This document shows, piece after piece, positions 15,035 to 24,172 of a DNA stretch of 64,000 bases. The stretch is from assembly GCA_965220485.1 (NCBI GenBank), contig OZ244832.1:806001-870000 (forward strand), in the 5' to 3' direction. The stretch's first letter is position 1; each line of letters starts with the position of its first letter. Below the pieces are notes generated by a model. That model saw only the letters and a list, made by a program, of their open reading frames with translations. It did not search any database and was not told where the DNA came from. The stretch comes from Aldehydirespirator sp965220485 (lineage in GTDB: Bacteria; Actinomycetota; Acidimicrobiia; Acidimicrobiales; Aldehydirespiratoraceae). A program made the position numbers and the translations under genes.

Positions 15035-15951
15035 CCCGCGGCCCGGTGGCCGTCGTTGACTGCGGCACCAACACCACTCGGCTTCTCGTCACCGACGGGC
15101 GCAGCGTTCGAGGCGCCGAGAGGCGCTCGGAGATAACCCGACTGGGCCGGGGTGTGGACGCTACGGGCCGCCTCGACCCCGCCGCCGTCGAGCGCACCCT
15201 GGAGTGCTTGCGCCAGTACCGGGAGGCCATGGACCGCCACAATCCGTCGGCTCTGAGGGTCATCGCCACCTCCGCGGTGCGCGACGCCGCCAACCGGTCG
15301 GAGTTCCTGGAGCCCGCCGAGTCGATCCTTCAGGTGGCGCCGGAGGTCCTGTCGGGACACCAGGAGGCCGAGACGGCCTTCCGGGGCGCGGTCAGCGAGT
15401 TGGACCCGGCGGACGGCCCGTTCCTGGTGGTTGACATCGGCGGGGGATCCACGGAGCTGTCGTTCGGCTCCCAGCACTGCACCGATGCGCTGTCGCTCGA
15501 CATCGGCAGCGTGCGCCTCACCGAGAAGTACATCCATCACGATCCGCCCCGGCCCGAGGAGCTCTCGGCGTGCCTGTCGGTCACCGAGCTGCACCTCGAC
15601 GACGCGGTGCGGGCCATTCCCGCCCTCAGTGGCCCCTGCCGCCTGGTGGGCGTAGCCGGCACCATCACCACCGTCGCGGCCGTGGAGCTGGGCCTCGCGT
15701 CCTACGACCGTGAGCAGGTCCACCACTTCAGCCTGTCTAAGGACGCGGCTGAGGATGTCTTCCGCACGCTGGCCACCGAGGCGCTCGCCGACCGGGTTCA
15801 CAATCCCGGACTGCACCCCGGCCGGGCCGACGTGATCGTGGCCGGAGTGTGCATCCTGGTCAGGATCATGCGGTACTTCGACTTCGACGAGTGCTTGGTC
15901 TCGGAATCGGACTTGCTCGACGGTCTGGCCCTGTCGCTGCTCGAGACCTGA
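15031..15951 (+). CDS. ppx: Exopolyphosphatase / pppGpp phosphohydrolase (Ppx/GppA family)
   Basis: A 306-residue protein of the ASKHA fold. Phosphate-1 is VAVVDCGTNTTRLLVTDG, followed by ITRLGRGVD, VIATSAVRDAANRSEF and the phosphate-2 loop FLVVDIGGGSTELSFG; GVAGTITTVAAVELG is the adenosine-like motif. It corresponds to the short, two-domain actinobacterial Ppx form. It cleaves terminal phosphate from polyphosphate or pppGpp. GTG 15031 overlaps the DUF501 stop (GTGA), so both are translated together. Confidence 0.93.
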   Translation: MTRGPVAVVDCGTNTTRLLVTDGRSVRGAERRSEITRLGRGVDATGRLDPAAVERTLECLRQYREAMDRHNPSALRVIATSAVRDAANRSEFLEPAESILQVAPEVLSGHQEAETAFRGAVSELDPADGPFLVVDIGGGSTELSFGSQHCTDALSLDIGSVRLTEKYIHHDPPRPEELSACLSVTELHLDDAVRAIPALSGPCRLVGVAGTITTVAAVELGLASYDREQVHHFSLSKDAAEDVFRTLATEALADRVHNPGLHPGRADVIVAGVCILVRIMRYFDFDECLVSESDLLDGLALSLLET

Positions 15952-15997
15952 CCCCGGAGCGCGCACTCGCCTTCCGATTCCGGAACTTGGGGAGTAG

Positions 15998-16624
15998 GAC
16001 GCGATCTGCATCAGGAACCCTCACCGATCCCGATTCCGCGACGCTCTCATCTGCAATTGGCTGCTCGCCGCACCGGACGCTCACGCCAAGAACTACAGCT
16101 TGCTGATCTCCGGTCGCGGGTACTCTCTTGCGCCCCTGTACGACGTGTGTTCCATGGTGCCGTACACGGACGCGTCCCAGGACACTGAGGACATCACCCT
16201 GGCCATGACCATCGGCGACGCTTGGTCTGTCGGCGAGGTCGACGGCTTCGACGCTTGGTGGGATTGCGCTGGCGATCTAGGGATAGACGTCGACGGGACT
16301 CTGGCGCGTGTGGAGAAGCTCGCGGAGCAGATCCCCCGGGCCCTTGCCGTAGCAGCTGGGGAACTCCCCCCGGCTCATGCCGACAATCCCAGGGTGACGC
16401 GTCTGGTTGCCGAGGTGCAACGTCACGCGGAGAAGCGACAGGACTTGCCCGCGGAGGCCTCGAGCCGCGATCTCTTCAAGGACGGGACGCGTCGCCTGTC
16501 CGCGGAGAGACCCGACGCCAGGCCCGCGAGGAAGAGGAAGCGAACGAGGTGTCCGCACGTGGGCCGACGCACCGGTCGGCGCTGCGTCAGGCTCTACAGG
16601 CACCGCGGGTCTCACCGGTACTGA
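15998..16624 (+). pseudogene. 5'-truncated HipA-type kinase toxin remnant
   Basis: The frame from 15998 reads RFRDALICNWLLAAPDAHAK, then NYSLLISGRGYSLAPLYDV and MTIGDAW. This is the catalytic core and C-terminal part of the HipA Ser/Thr kinase fold, including the N-W-L-x(4)-D-A-H-A-K-N active-site block. An in-frame TAG at 15995 and the absence of the N-terminal 200 or so residues show that the gene is truncated. No HipB-like antitoxin gene is adjacent. The C-terminus ends in a basic tail (KRKRTRCPHVGRR). Confidence 0.7.
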
Positions 16625-16817
16625 TCTGAGCGTGTGGGAGGGCGAAGTCACAGACATCGGACGCCGCGGCGGATTTGCCTGGTGCTGCGTCGCCGAAATG
16701 GTTGACCGGTCCGAAAGCTCGTTGTCCTAGCTCAGAGGACGTTTCTGCCGGGCAATCAAGTCAGCGACAGACCTAGCGAGGCGCAGCTGTTCGTGCGCGT
16801 CGGAGAGTTCCTTGCCA
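16625..16817. other. Intergenic, with a possible minus-strand gene tail
   Basis: On the minus strand, a frame ending at 16727 reads ELSDAHEQLRLARSVADL followed by IARQKRPLS and a stop. This looks like a natural helical C-terminus. Its upstream part runs straight into the 71-bp array, where the frame cannot be followed. It may be the tail of a gene destroyed by the array. Confidence 0.3.
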
Positions 16818-17640
16818 GGCTCGCCCGCCGTTGTGCTTCGATGAGCCAGACGGTGGGCGCCCAAGCCGCTTACGGTGGGGTCCGACTGGGCTCGCCCGCC
16901 GTTGTGCTTCGATGAGCCAGACGGTGGGCGCCCAAGCCGCTTACGGTGGGGTCCGACTGGGCTCGCCCGCCGTTGTGCTTCGATGAGCCAGACGGTGGGC
17001 GCCCAAGCCGCTTACGGTGGGGTCCGACTGGGCTCGCCCGCCGTTGTGCTTCGATGAGCCAGACGGTGGGCGCCCAAGCCGCTTACGGTGGGGTCCGACT
17101 GGGCTCGCCCGCCGTTGTGCTTCGATGAGCCAGACGGTGGGCGCCCAAGCCGCTTACGGTGGGGTCCGACTGGGCTCGCCCGCCGTTGTGCTTCGATGAG
17201 CCAGACGGTGGGCGCCCAAGCCGCTTACGGTGGGGTCCGACTGGGCTCGCCCGCCGTTGTGCTTCGATGAGCCAGACGGTGGGCGCCCAAGCCGCTTACG
17301 GTGGGGTCCGACTGGGCTCGCCCGCCGTTGTGCTTCGATGAGCCAGACGGTGGGCGCCCAAGCCGCTTACGGTGGGGTCCGACTGGGCTCGCCCGCCGTT
17401 GTGCTTCGATGAGCCAGACGGTGGGCGCCCAAGCCGCTTACGGTGGGGTCCGACTGGGCTCGCCCGCCGTTGTGCTTCGATGAGCCAGACGGTGGGCGCC
17501 CAAGCCGCTTACGGTGGGGTCCGACTGGGCTCGCCCGCCGTTGTGCTTCGATGAGCCAGACGGTGGGCGCCCAAGCCGCTTACGGTGGGGTCCGACTGGG
17601 CTCGCCCGCCGTTGTGCTTCGATGAGCCAGACGGTGGACG
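16818..17640. repeat. 71-bp tandem repeat array, 11 full copies plus a partial
   Basis: Identical 71-bp units start at 16818 and every 71 bp to 17599; the last copy stops after about 40 bp. No spacers separate the units. Each unit can fold: GCCCGCCGT pairs with ACGGTGGGC nine positions deep (one G-T wobble) around an 18-nt loop, and flanking GGGC and GCCC extend the stem to 13 pairs with a 2-nt bulge. Because 71 is not divisible by three, the 60-codon ORFs visible in the units are artefacts of repetition. The perfect identity points to recent expansion. Confidence 0.95.
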
Positions 17641-17763
17641 CCAATCGACAGAGGGCGACACCCGCCCGAACGTTTTGTGGAAGCGGCGCTAGGTTGCTTG
17701 AACTCCGACACATCAACATCAAGGCACGCAGGCCCGCTGGGTCGAGCACTAGAGTGCGCGGCC

Positions 17764-18408
17764 GTGAGCACCCTGCTGGGGCGGCGCGTGCTGCTGCGAC
17801 CGTTGACACGCGACGACTTCGCGGCATGGCGAGAGGTCCGCTGGCGCAACCGCGGCCGCCTCAAGCAATGGGAGCCCCGAGCTGTCCCGGGACGGCCCGA
17901 CAGCTCCCGGGACCTCCGGGCGTTCGCTGACCGCTGCACGGCCCGCCGGCGCGAGCGCCAGCACGGGACGGGCTACGGGTTCGGGGTGTTCGTCAACGGC
18001 TGCTTCCGCGGCGAGATGAACCTGTCTTCGATCCAGAGAGGGCCGTTCCAGTCGTGCTATGTCGGCTACTGGATCGACGAGGCCGTCGCGGGCCACGGCT
18101 ACACCCCGGAGGCTCTGGTCGTGGCGGCCCGTTTTGCTTTCGAGGATTTGCGGCTGCACCGGCTGCAGGTGGCCATCGTGCCTCGCAACTCGGCCAGCCT
18201 GAGAGTGGTTAAGAAGCTCGGGCTCCGGTATGAGGGACTGGCCGAGCGTTACGTGGAGATCAACGGGGTGTGGGAGGACCACCACCGCTTCGCCATCACT
18301 GAAGAGGAATGGAGGGTGCGTGCCCCGGATCTGATCGCCGAATGGATCGCGCCCTTGCCGGTGGCCGCTCCCAGCGCCTCCTCGCCGAGCTGGTCCCCAG
18401 GCGGCTAG
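17764..18408 (+). CDS. GNAT N-acetyltransferase, RimJ/RimL-like
   Basis: A 214-residue GNAT protein: LLGRRVLLRPLTRDDFAAW at the start, VGYWIDEAVAGHGYTPEAL as the acetyl-CoA binding segment, and LHRLQVAIVPRNSASLRVVK with KLGLRYEGLAERYVEINGVW at the end. This is the RimJ-type pattern for acetylation of ribosomal-protein N-termini or small molecules. The GTG at 17764 gives the correct N-terminus. It ends 16 bp from the convergent pyruvate carboxylase stop. Confidence 0.9.
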   Translation: MSTLLGRRVLLRPLTRDDFAAWREVRWRNRGRLKQWEPRAVPGRPDSSRDLRAFADRCTARRRERQHGTGYGFGVFVNGCFRGEMNLSSIQRGPFQSCYVGYWIDEAVAGHGYTPEALVVAARFAFEDLRLHRLQVAIVPRNSASLRVVKKLGLRYEGLAERYVEINGVWEDHHRFAITEEEWRVRAPDLIAEWIAPLPVAAPSASSPSWSPGG

Positions 18409-18423
18409 ACGTAGCTACCTCGC

Positions 18424-21400
18424 CTAGCTCACGGTTTCGGGGCTGGCCGCCCGGCCCGCAGGGCGGATCTCCAGGATCAGATCGCCGGGCTCGAGCAGCC
18501 CGCCGGGTGAGGCCGAGATGGATTCGACCGTGCCCGCGACCGGCGCCGAGATTGATGACTCCATCTTCATGGCCTCGATCACCGCCACCGTGTCGCCTGC
18601 GGCCACCCGGTCCCCGACCGACACCGACACGTTGACCGCGCCCCGGAAGGGGGCGGCCACGTGGCCGGGCTTGGTCGGGTCCGCCCGGGCGTGCTCGGGC
18701 CGGTCCGAGGCCACCGTGCGGTCGAGGGTGTCGATGTCGCGGGGCTGGCCGTTCACCCGGAAGCCGACGATCCGTATCCCCTCGTCGTTGGGCTCGCTGA
18801 TCGAGCGCAGCCCCAGCAGGAGCCGCACCCCCCGGCCGAGAACCACGGCGGTGTCCTCGCAGTGGGGGTCGAGGCCGTACCAGAACAGCAGCGACGGCAG
18901 CACCGAGAGGTCGCCGTAGCGGTCGGTCTTCTCGGCTTGCGATGCCGACGGGGTGGGGAACAGCAGGCGGTTGAGGGTGGCGCGCCGGTCCTGGTCCAGG
19001 CCCGCCTCGTCGGCTCCGGTGAGGTCCTTGTGGGTGGGCGCCCACGATCGGCCTTCGGTGGCCTTCGAGCGGAAGGGCTCGGGGAATCCGCCCGGCGGCG
19101 TGCCCAGCTCGCCGTGGAGGAACCCGATCACGCTGTCGGGCAGGTCGACTCCGGCGGGATCCTCCAGCAGCTGCTCGGGCGTTACGCCGGAGGCCACGAG
19201 GTGCAGGGCCAGATCGCCCACCACCTTGGACGATGGAGTGACCTTGATGGGGCGGCCGAGCAGTTCGTTGCAGGCGGCGTAGAGCCGCTCCACCTCCTCG
19301 AAGCGGTGTCCTAGGCCCAGCGCCCGGGCCTGGGCCCGCAGGTTCGACAGCTGGCCTCCGGGGATCTCGTGGCGGTACACGGTGCCCGTCGGCGACTGCA
19401 GGCCCGCCTCGAAGGGGGCGTACACCCGCCGCACCGCCTCCCAGTAGGGCTCCAGGTCCCCGATGGCGTCGAGGCTCAGCCCGGTGGCCCGGTCGGTGTC
19501 GTCGGTCATGGCCACCACCGACGCGATGGAGGGCTGGGAGGTCATGCCGGACAGGGGAGGCGCGGCGGCGTCCACCGCGTCCACACCGGCCTCGATGGCG
19601 GCCATGTAGGTGGCGAGCTGGCCCCCGCCGGTGTCGTGGGTGTGCAGATGCACGGGCTGGTCGAAGCGCTCTCGCAGCGCGGTCACGAGCGTGGCGGCTG
19701 CGCCGGCCCGCAGCAGGCCCGCCATGTCCTTGATGCACAGGATGTGCACTCCGGCCTCGACCAGCTGTTCGGCAACCTTCAAGTAGTAGTCGAGAGTGTA
19801 GAGATCCTCCGTGGGGCTGGACAGGTTGCCCGAGTAGCAGATCGTTCCCTCCGCCACCGCCCCGGCTTCGAGCACCGCGCTGATGGCCGGGCGCATCTGG
19901 TCGGTGGAGTTGAAGGCGTCGAAGACGCGGAAGATGTCCATCCCGGCGGCGGCCGCCTCGGCCACGAAGTGGCCCGCCAGCGAATCCGGGTAGGGCGAAT
20001 AGCCGACCGTGTTGCGGCCCCGCAGTAGCATCTGGGTGCAGATGTTTTCGGCAGCCTCGCGAATCCTGGCCAGGCGCTGCCAGGGGTCCTCGTGCAGGAA
20101 CCGGAGGGCCACGTCGAAGGTGGCCCCTCCCCAGCATTCCATGCTCAAGAGCTGCGGCATCGTGTGGGCCATCTCGCGGGCTCCGGCCACCAGATCTATC
20201 GTGCGCAGCCGGGTGGCGAGGATCGACTGGTGGGCGTCGCGCAGGGTCGTGTCGGTCACCTGCACCGGCCCGGCGGACCGTAAGTCGGCTGCGAACTTCT
20301 CGGGCCCCAGATCCTGTAGGCGCTGGCGCGACCCCGCCGGCGGCTGGCCGGTCCGGCCCGGGGGCAGTTTGGTGGCCGGGCTGACCCTGGTGGGGGCGGG
20401 GCCGTGGGGAAGGTGGACGGTCACGTCGGCCAGGTACCGCAGCAGCCGGGTGGCCCGGTTGGCCCCGACCGACGCGGCCGTCAGCTCGGGGCGGTCGTCG
20501 ATGAAGCTGGTGGTGACCGGCCCGGCCCGGAACTGCTCGTCGCCGAGGATGGCCTGCAGGTAGGGCTGGTTGGTGGACACGCCCCGCACCCGGTACTCGG
20601 CCAGCGTGCGCTGCATGCGGCGCACCACGGTGGAGAAGTCCTTGCCCCGGCAGGTGATCTTCTCGATCATCGAGTCGAAGTGCGGGGTGATCTCCACGCC
20701 CTGGTAGACGCAGCCGTCGAGGCGCACCCCGGCGCCGCCGGCCGGCCGGTAGGCCACGATCCTTCCGGTGTCGGGGCGGAAGTCGTTGGAGGGATTCTCG
20801 GCTGTGACCCGGCACTGCATGGCGAGGCCTCGCAGGCTGATCGTGTCCTGGGCCAGGCCCAGATCACCCAGCGTGGCGCCCGAAGCGATCAGGAGCTGCG
20901 ACTCGACCAGGTCGACGTCGGTGACCTCCTCGGTCACCGTGTGCTCCACCTGGATCCGGGGGTTCATCTCGATGAACACGTAGCGCCCGGCGCCGTCCAC
21001 GAGGAACTCGACCGTGCCGGCGTTGGCGTATCCGATGGAGGAGGCGAAGCGGACCGCATCAGCCAGCAGGCTGTCGCGGACCCGCTCGTCCAGGTCCCTT
21101 GCCGGCGCCATCTCGACCACCTTCTGGAAGCGCCGCTGAACCGAGCAGTCGCGCTCGTAGAGGTGGACGACGTTGCCCGCGGCATCGGCCAGTATCTGCG
21201 CCTCGATGTGGCGGACGCCGGTCATGGCCTCCTCCAGGAACACGGTGGAGTCCCCGAAGGCGCTGCCGGCCTCGCGCCGGGCCGCCTCGACAGCCTCGGC
21301 GAGATCATCGGGGCGCTCGACCCGGCGCATACCCCGCCCGCCGCCGCCGGACGAGGCCTTCACGAACAGCGGGAACCCGATTGGCTCCGCTAGGGCCGCA

Positions 21401-21834
21401 GCCTCGTCGGGATCGTTGATCGGCGGTGACTGGCGCAGCACCGGCAGCCCGGCCTCCTCGGCGGCGCTCCGGGCTCGCATCTTGTTGCCGGTCAGGCGCA
21501 GCACGGCCGCGCTGGGCCCGACGAAGGCGACCCCCGCCGAGTCGCAGGCCTCGGCGAGGTTGGGACTCTCAGACAGGAACCCGTAGCCCGGGTAGACGGC
21601 GTCCGCCCCCACCTCGACGGCCTTGGCCACGATGGCGCTGTGGTCGAGGTAGGCCCGCACGGGACGGCCCGGCTCGCCGATCACGTAGGCCTCGTCGGCC
21701 TTGATGCGATGGAGCGCGCCGCTCTTCTCCTCCTCTACCGGGAGGATGGCGACGGTCCTGATGCCCAGCTGTGTCGCGGCCCGGAAGGCCCGAATGGCAA
21801 TCTCGCCGCGGTTGGCGACCAGGAGCTTTTGCAT
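18424..21834 (-). CDS. pyc: Pyruvate carboxylase
   Basis: A complete 1136-residue single-chain enzyme. Order: biotin carboxylase domain (MQKLLVANRGEIAIRAFRA; glycine-rich KASSGGGGRGMRRV; FIEMNPRIQVEHTVTEEVTD), carboxyltransferase TIM barrel (DTTLRDAHQSILATRLRT; ECWGGATFDVALRFL; CIKDMAGLL; HLHTHDTGGG), and biotinyl carrier domain with EAMKMES, where Lys1090 is the biotin site. It makes oxaloacetate from pyruvate, ATP and bicarbonate for anaplerosis. It is preceded on the same strand, 131 bp upstream, by an enoyl-CoA hydratase gene. Intact reading over 3.4 kb also shows that the local sequence quality is good. Confidence 0.97.
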   Translation of the reverse strand: MQKLLVANRGEIAIRAFRAATQLGIRTVAILPVEEEKSGALHRIKADEAYVIGEPGRPVRAYLDHSAIVAKAVEVGADAVYPGYGFLSESPNLAEACDSAGVAFVGPSAAVLRLTGNKMRARSAAEEAGLPVLRQSPPINDPDEAAALAEPIGFPLFVKASSGGGGRGMRRVERPDDLAEAVEAARREAGSAFGDSTVFLEEAMTGVRHIEAQILADAAGNVVHLYERDCSVQRRFQKVVEMAPARDLDERVRDSLLADAVRFASSIGYANAGTVEFLVDGAGRYVFIEMNPRIQVEHTVTEEVTDVDLVESQLLIASGATLGDLGLAQDTISLRGLAMQCRVTAENPSNDFRPDTGRIVAYRPAGGAGVRLDGCVYQGVEITPHFDSMIEKITCRGKDFSTVVRRMQRTLAEYRVRGVSTNQPYLQAILGDEQFRAGPVTTSFIDDRPELTAASVGANRATRLLRYLADVTVHLPHGPAPTRVSPATKLPPGRTGQPPAGSRQRLQDLGPEKFAADLRSAGPVQVTDTTLRDAHQSILATRLRTIDLVAGAREMAHTMPQLLSMECWGGATFDVALRFLHEDPWQRLARIREAAENICTQMLLRGRNTVGYSPYPDSLAGHFVAEAAAAGMDIFRVFDAFNSTDQMRPAISAVLEAGAVAEGTICYSGNLSSPTEDLYTLDYYLKVAEQLVEAGVHILCIKDMAGLLRAGAAATLVTALRERFDQPVHLHTHDTGGGQLATYMAAIEAGVDAVDAAAPPLSGMTSQPSIASVVAMTDDTDRATGLSLDAIGDLEPYWEAVRRVYAPFEAGLQSPTGTVYRHEIPGGQLSNLRAQARALGLGHRFEEVERLYAACNELLGRPIKVTPSSKVVGDLALHLVASGVTPEQLLEDPAGVDLPDSVIGFLHGELGTPPGGFPEPFRSKATEGRSWAPTHKDLTGADEAGLDQDRRATLNRLLFPTPSASQAEKTDRYGDLSVLPSLLFWYGLDPHCEDTAVVLGRGVRLLLGLRSISEPNDEGIRIVGFRVNGQPRDIDTLDRTVASDRPEHARADPTKPGHVAAPFRGAVNVSVSVGDRVAAGDTVAVIEAMKMESSISAPVAGTVESISASPGGLLEPGDLILEIRPAGRAASPETVS

Positions 21835-21965
21835 GACCTCCCTCTGGGCCTCTGCTGGACCTCCGCTCGGCCAGAGACTGGACCCTCCGGTGCGTCTAGC
21901 CGTCCGGCCCGGCCGTTGACATTAGTTGTCCCATCGGACGGCTGCCGGTACGTAGTTCTTGATAC

Positions 21966-22724
21966 TCACTCCTTGGAGCTGATCTTCGACTGGAGGCTGC
22001 GCACGAGATCCTTGAAGGCCGGTTGCCCCATAGACCAGAGCTGGGGGTGCAGCTCGCGGTCGACCGCTGCGGCCGAGTCTGCGATCTCGTCCAAGGACAG
22101 GATCGTCGCCTTGGTACGGGCCACGAGCTCCTTGGGCTGGGCCGCGGCTCGTGCGGCCAGTGCGTGGGCCCGTCCCAGCAGAGCGTCGTCGTCGATCACC
22201 TGGTAGGCCAGCCCGGTGCGGTGAGCGTCGTCGGCCGACAGCACCTCGCCGAAGATCACCATCGCCATGGTGGTGGTGCGGTCGGTGACATGCCTCAGGC
22301 GCCACGTATGGCCGCCGCCGGGGTGAAGCCCGATCTGCAGGAACCGGGAGTCGAAGCGGGCCCACCTGCGGCCGGCCAGCACGATGTCGCAGGCCAGCAC
22401 CATGTTCATGCCCGCGCCGACCGCGGCGCCGTTCACCGCGGCCACGGTCGCCAGCGGCGAGTGCGCCATCCGCAGGAACCCTTCGTAGATGCGGGTTATG
22501 CCGGTCGACTCCGCGGCCAGCAGGTCGTCCAGGACGGCGCCCGCGCAGAAGCCCTTGCCGGCGCCGGTCACCACCAGGGCGCCGATGCCGGGGTCGGGCT
22601 CGATCTCGTCGAGCGCGGCGACGATCTCGTCGTTCATGGCCTGACTGACGGTGTTGCGCCTGTCGGGGTCGTTGAGCGTCAGCTGGGCTACACCGTCTGA
22701 GGTGTCGATCATCACGTAGGACAT
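21966..22724 (-). CDS. Enoyl-CoA hydratase/isomerase family protein
   Basis: A 252-residue crotonase-fold protein: VAQLTLNDPDRRNTVSQAM, then ALVVTGAGKGFCAGAVLDDL and VAAVNGAAVGAGMNMVLACD, which form the oxyanion hole and acyl-CoA site. The two catalytic glutamates of classical hydratases are not both evident (GLHPGGGHTWRLRH in that region), so it may be an isomerase or another crotonase-type enzyme. Its 5' end is 40 bp from the divergent MFS gene. Confidence 0.88.
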   Translation of the reverse strand: MSYVMIDTSDGVAQLTLNDPDRRNTVSQAMNDEIVAALDEIEPDPGIGALVVTGAGKGFCAGAVLDDLLAAESTGITRIYEGFLRMAHSPLATVAAVNGAAVGAGMNMVLACDIVLAGRRWARFDSRFLQIGLHPGGGHTWRLRHVTDRTTTMAMVIFGEVLSADDAHRTGLAYQVIDDDALLGRAHALAARAAAQPKELVARTKATILSLDEIADSAAAVDRELHPQLWSMGQPAFKDLVRSLQSKISSKE

Positions 22725-22764
22725 GTTCGCAGTATGGCGGGGTCGGCGGCGGTACGGTGCCCCG

Positions 22765-24063
22765 ATGCCCCCGGCCGCGTTCGCCTCGTTCAGCTACCGC
22801 AGCTTCCGCTATTTCTGGTTCGGCGGTTTCGTGGCCAACGCGGCCCGTTTCTTCCAGTACGTGGCTCTGCCCGCGGTTATGTGGGACCTGACCCGCAGCC
22901 CGGGCTGGGTCGGTTTCGCAGGGTTCGCGCAGTTTGCGACCATGGCCGTGATCGCGCCGGTGGCGGGCGTGCTGGCCGATCACTACCCGAGGCGCAAGAT
23001 CCTAATGGTCTCGCAGTCGCTGATGGGATTGATGGCGGCAGCTATGGCAGTGGCCTGGATCCAAGGTGTGCGGTCGCCGACCGCCTATGTCGCCCTGGCC
23101 GCGGCGTCGGGGCTGGCCGGAGGACTGAATCTGCCCGCCTGGCAGGCGTTCGTCAGCGAACTGGTTCCCAAGGATCTCCTTCTCAACGCGGTCACCCTCA
23201 ACTCCGCGCAGTTCAACAGCTCCCGGCTGGTCGGTCCGATGCTGGGGGGCATAACCGTGGCCACGGCCGGTCCGGCCGCCGCATTCACGGTCAGCGCGGT
23301 CGGTTGCCTGGGCGTGCTGACCGCGCTGGTGCGCATCGAGTCCCGCAAGGCTGCCGCGGCAAACGGGGCTCTGAACATGCGGCTGATCCGCAACACGATG
23401 GCCGTGGCCCGGTACGTGCGCGCTCGCAGCGGCCTAGTGGTCGCCTTCGTCACCGTGGCACTGATCGGGGCGGCCGGGCTGCCGGTGCAGATGCTGGCCG
23501 TCGTCTTCGCCGAGGATGTGTTCAATCGGGGTCCAGGCGGATTCGGAATCATGCTCACCATGGTGGGGGCGGGCGCGGTCGCGGCCACGCCGCTGGTGGC
23601 GTCACTGGGAGGGCGGGTGCCCCGGTCGCAGATCCAGAGGGCGGCTCTCGTCCTGTACGGCGCGGCCGTCCTCGGCCTGGCTGTGGCGCCCACGTTCCTG
23701 TCGTTCCTGGTGCCGCTGGTGTTCATCGGGGCCGCTCACCTCACGTCGGCCAGCTCGCTCAACACCGCGGTCCAGCTCCAGGTGGACGAGGAGCGCCGGG
23801 CGCAGGTGCTGTCGTTGTATGTGATGGTGCTCATGTCGTCGAACCCGCTGGGGCAGCTCGCTCTAGGACAGCTGATCGAGCTGATCGGCCCGCGGCCCGC
23901 CTTCGGCGCCTACGGCGCAACGCTGCTGGCCGGCACGGCCCTACTTCACGCGCTGGGCTCGCTGCGCCACCTGGACATCGAGGTCGGGGAGTACACCCCG
24001 GCGGTGGTGCCCGAGGCGCACCCCACCACACCGGTGCCTCCCCGCCCCGGCAGGAGAAGTTGA
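22765..24063 (+). CDS. MFS transporter (EntS/DUF894-like, 12 TM)
   Basis: A 432-residue polytopic membrane protein. The N-terminal half has SYRSFRYFWFGGFVANAARF and the MFS motif A-like GVLADHYPRRKILMVSQSLM; later helices include GAGAVAATPLVASLGGRVPR. The pattern fits the MFS_3 (enterobactin-exporter-like) group, which exports small molecules. The ATG at 22765 is preferred to the GTG at 22723 because the longer form adds an atypical arginine-rich start. Substrate unknown. Confidence 0.86.
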   Translation: MPPAAFASFSYRSFRYFWFGGFVANAARFFQYVALPAVMWDLTRSPGWVGFAGFAQFATMAVIAPVAGVLADHYPRRKILMVSQSLMGLMAAAMAVAWIQGVRSPTAYVALAAASGLAGGLNLPAWQAFVSELVPKDLLLNAVTLNSAQFNSSRLVGPMLGGITVATAGPAAAFTVSAVGCLGVLTALVRIESRKAAAANGALNMRLIRNTMAVARYVRARSGLVVAFVTVALIGAAGLPVQMLAVVFAEDVFNRGPGGFGIMLTMVGAGAVAATPLVASLGGRVPRSQIQRAALVLYGAAVLGLAVAPTFLSFLVPLVFIGAAHLTSASSLNTAVQLQVDEERRAQVLSLYVMVLMSSNPLGQLALGQLIELIGPRPAFGAYGATLLAGTALLHALGSLRHLDIEVGEYTPAVVPEAHPTTPVPPRPGRRS

Positions 24064-24172
24064 ACGAGTAGACCTCCTGACTCCAGTCATGGTCGTCGAT
24101 CCCGATGGCGAAGACCCGCTCAAGCATCGGCTCGGTCCTGGATCTCCACCGTGACTGTCTCATCTGGATCGA

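Noticed and set aside
16875..17625. A series of identical 60-codon genes
   Set aside because: They are the same open stretch recurring every 71 bp in shifting frames; a by-product of the tandem repeat with no ribosome binding sites.
16818..17640. CRISPR array
   Set aside because: Units are contiguous and identical with no unique spacers, the 71-bp period is whole-repeat, and no cas genes are nearby.
18296..20815. Long minus-strand ORF (839 codons) within the pyruvate carboxylase region
   Set aside because: It is another frame of the same strand with low-complexity Arg/Gly/Pro sequence; a high-G+C shadow of pyc.
22734..24071. Second long plus-strand ORF inside the MFS transporter gene
   Set aside because: Composition is Arg/Gly-rich without hydrophobic helices; frame shadow of the transporter.
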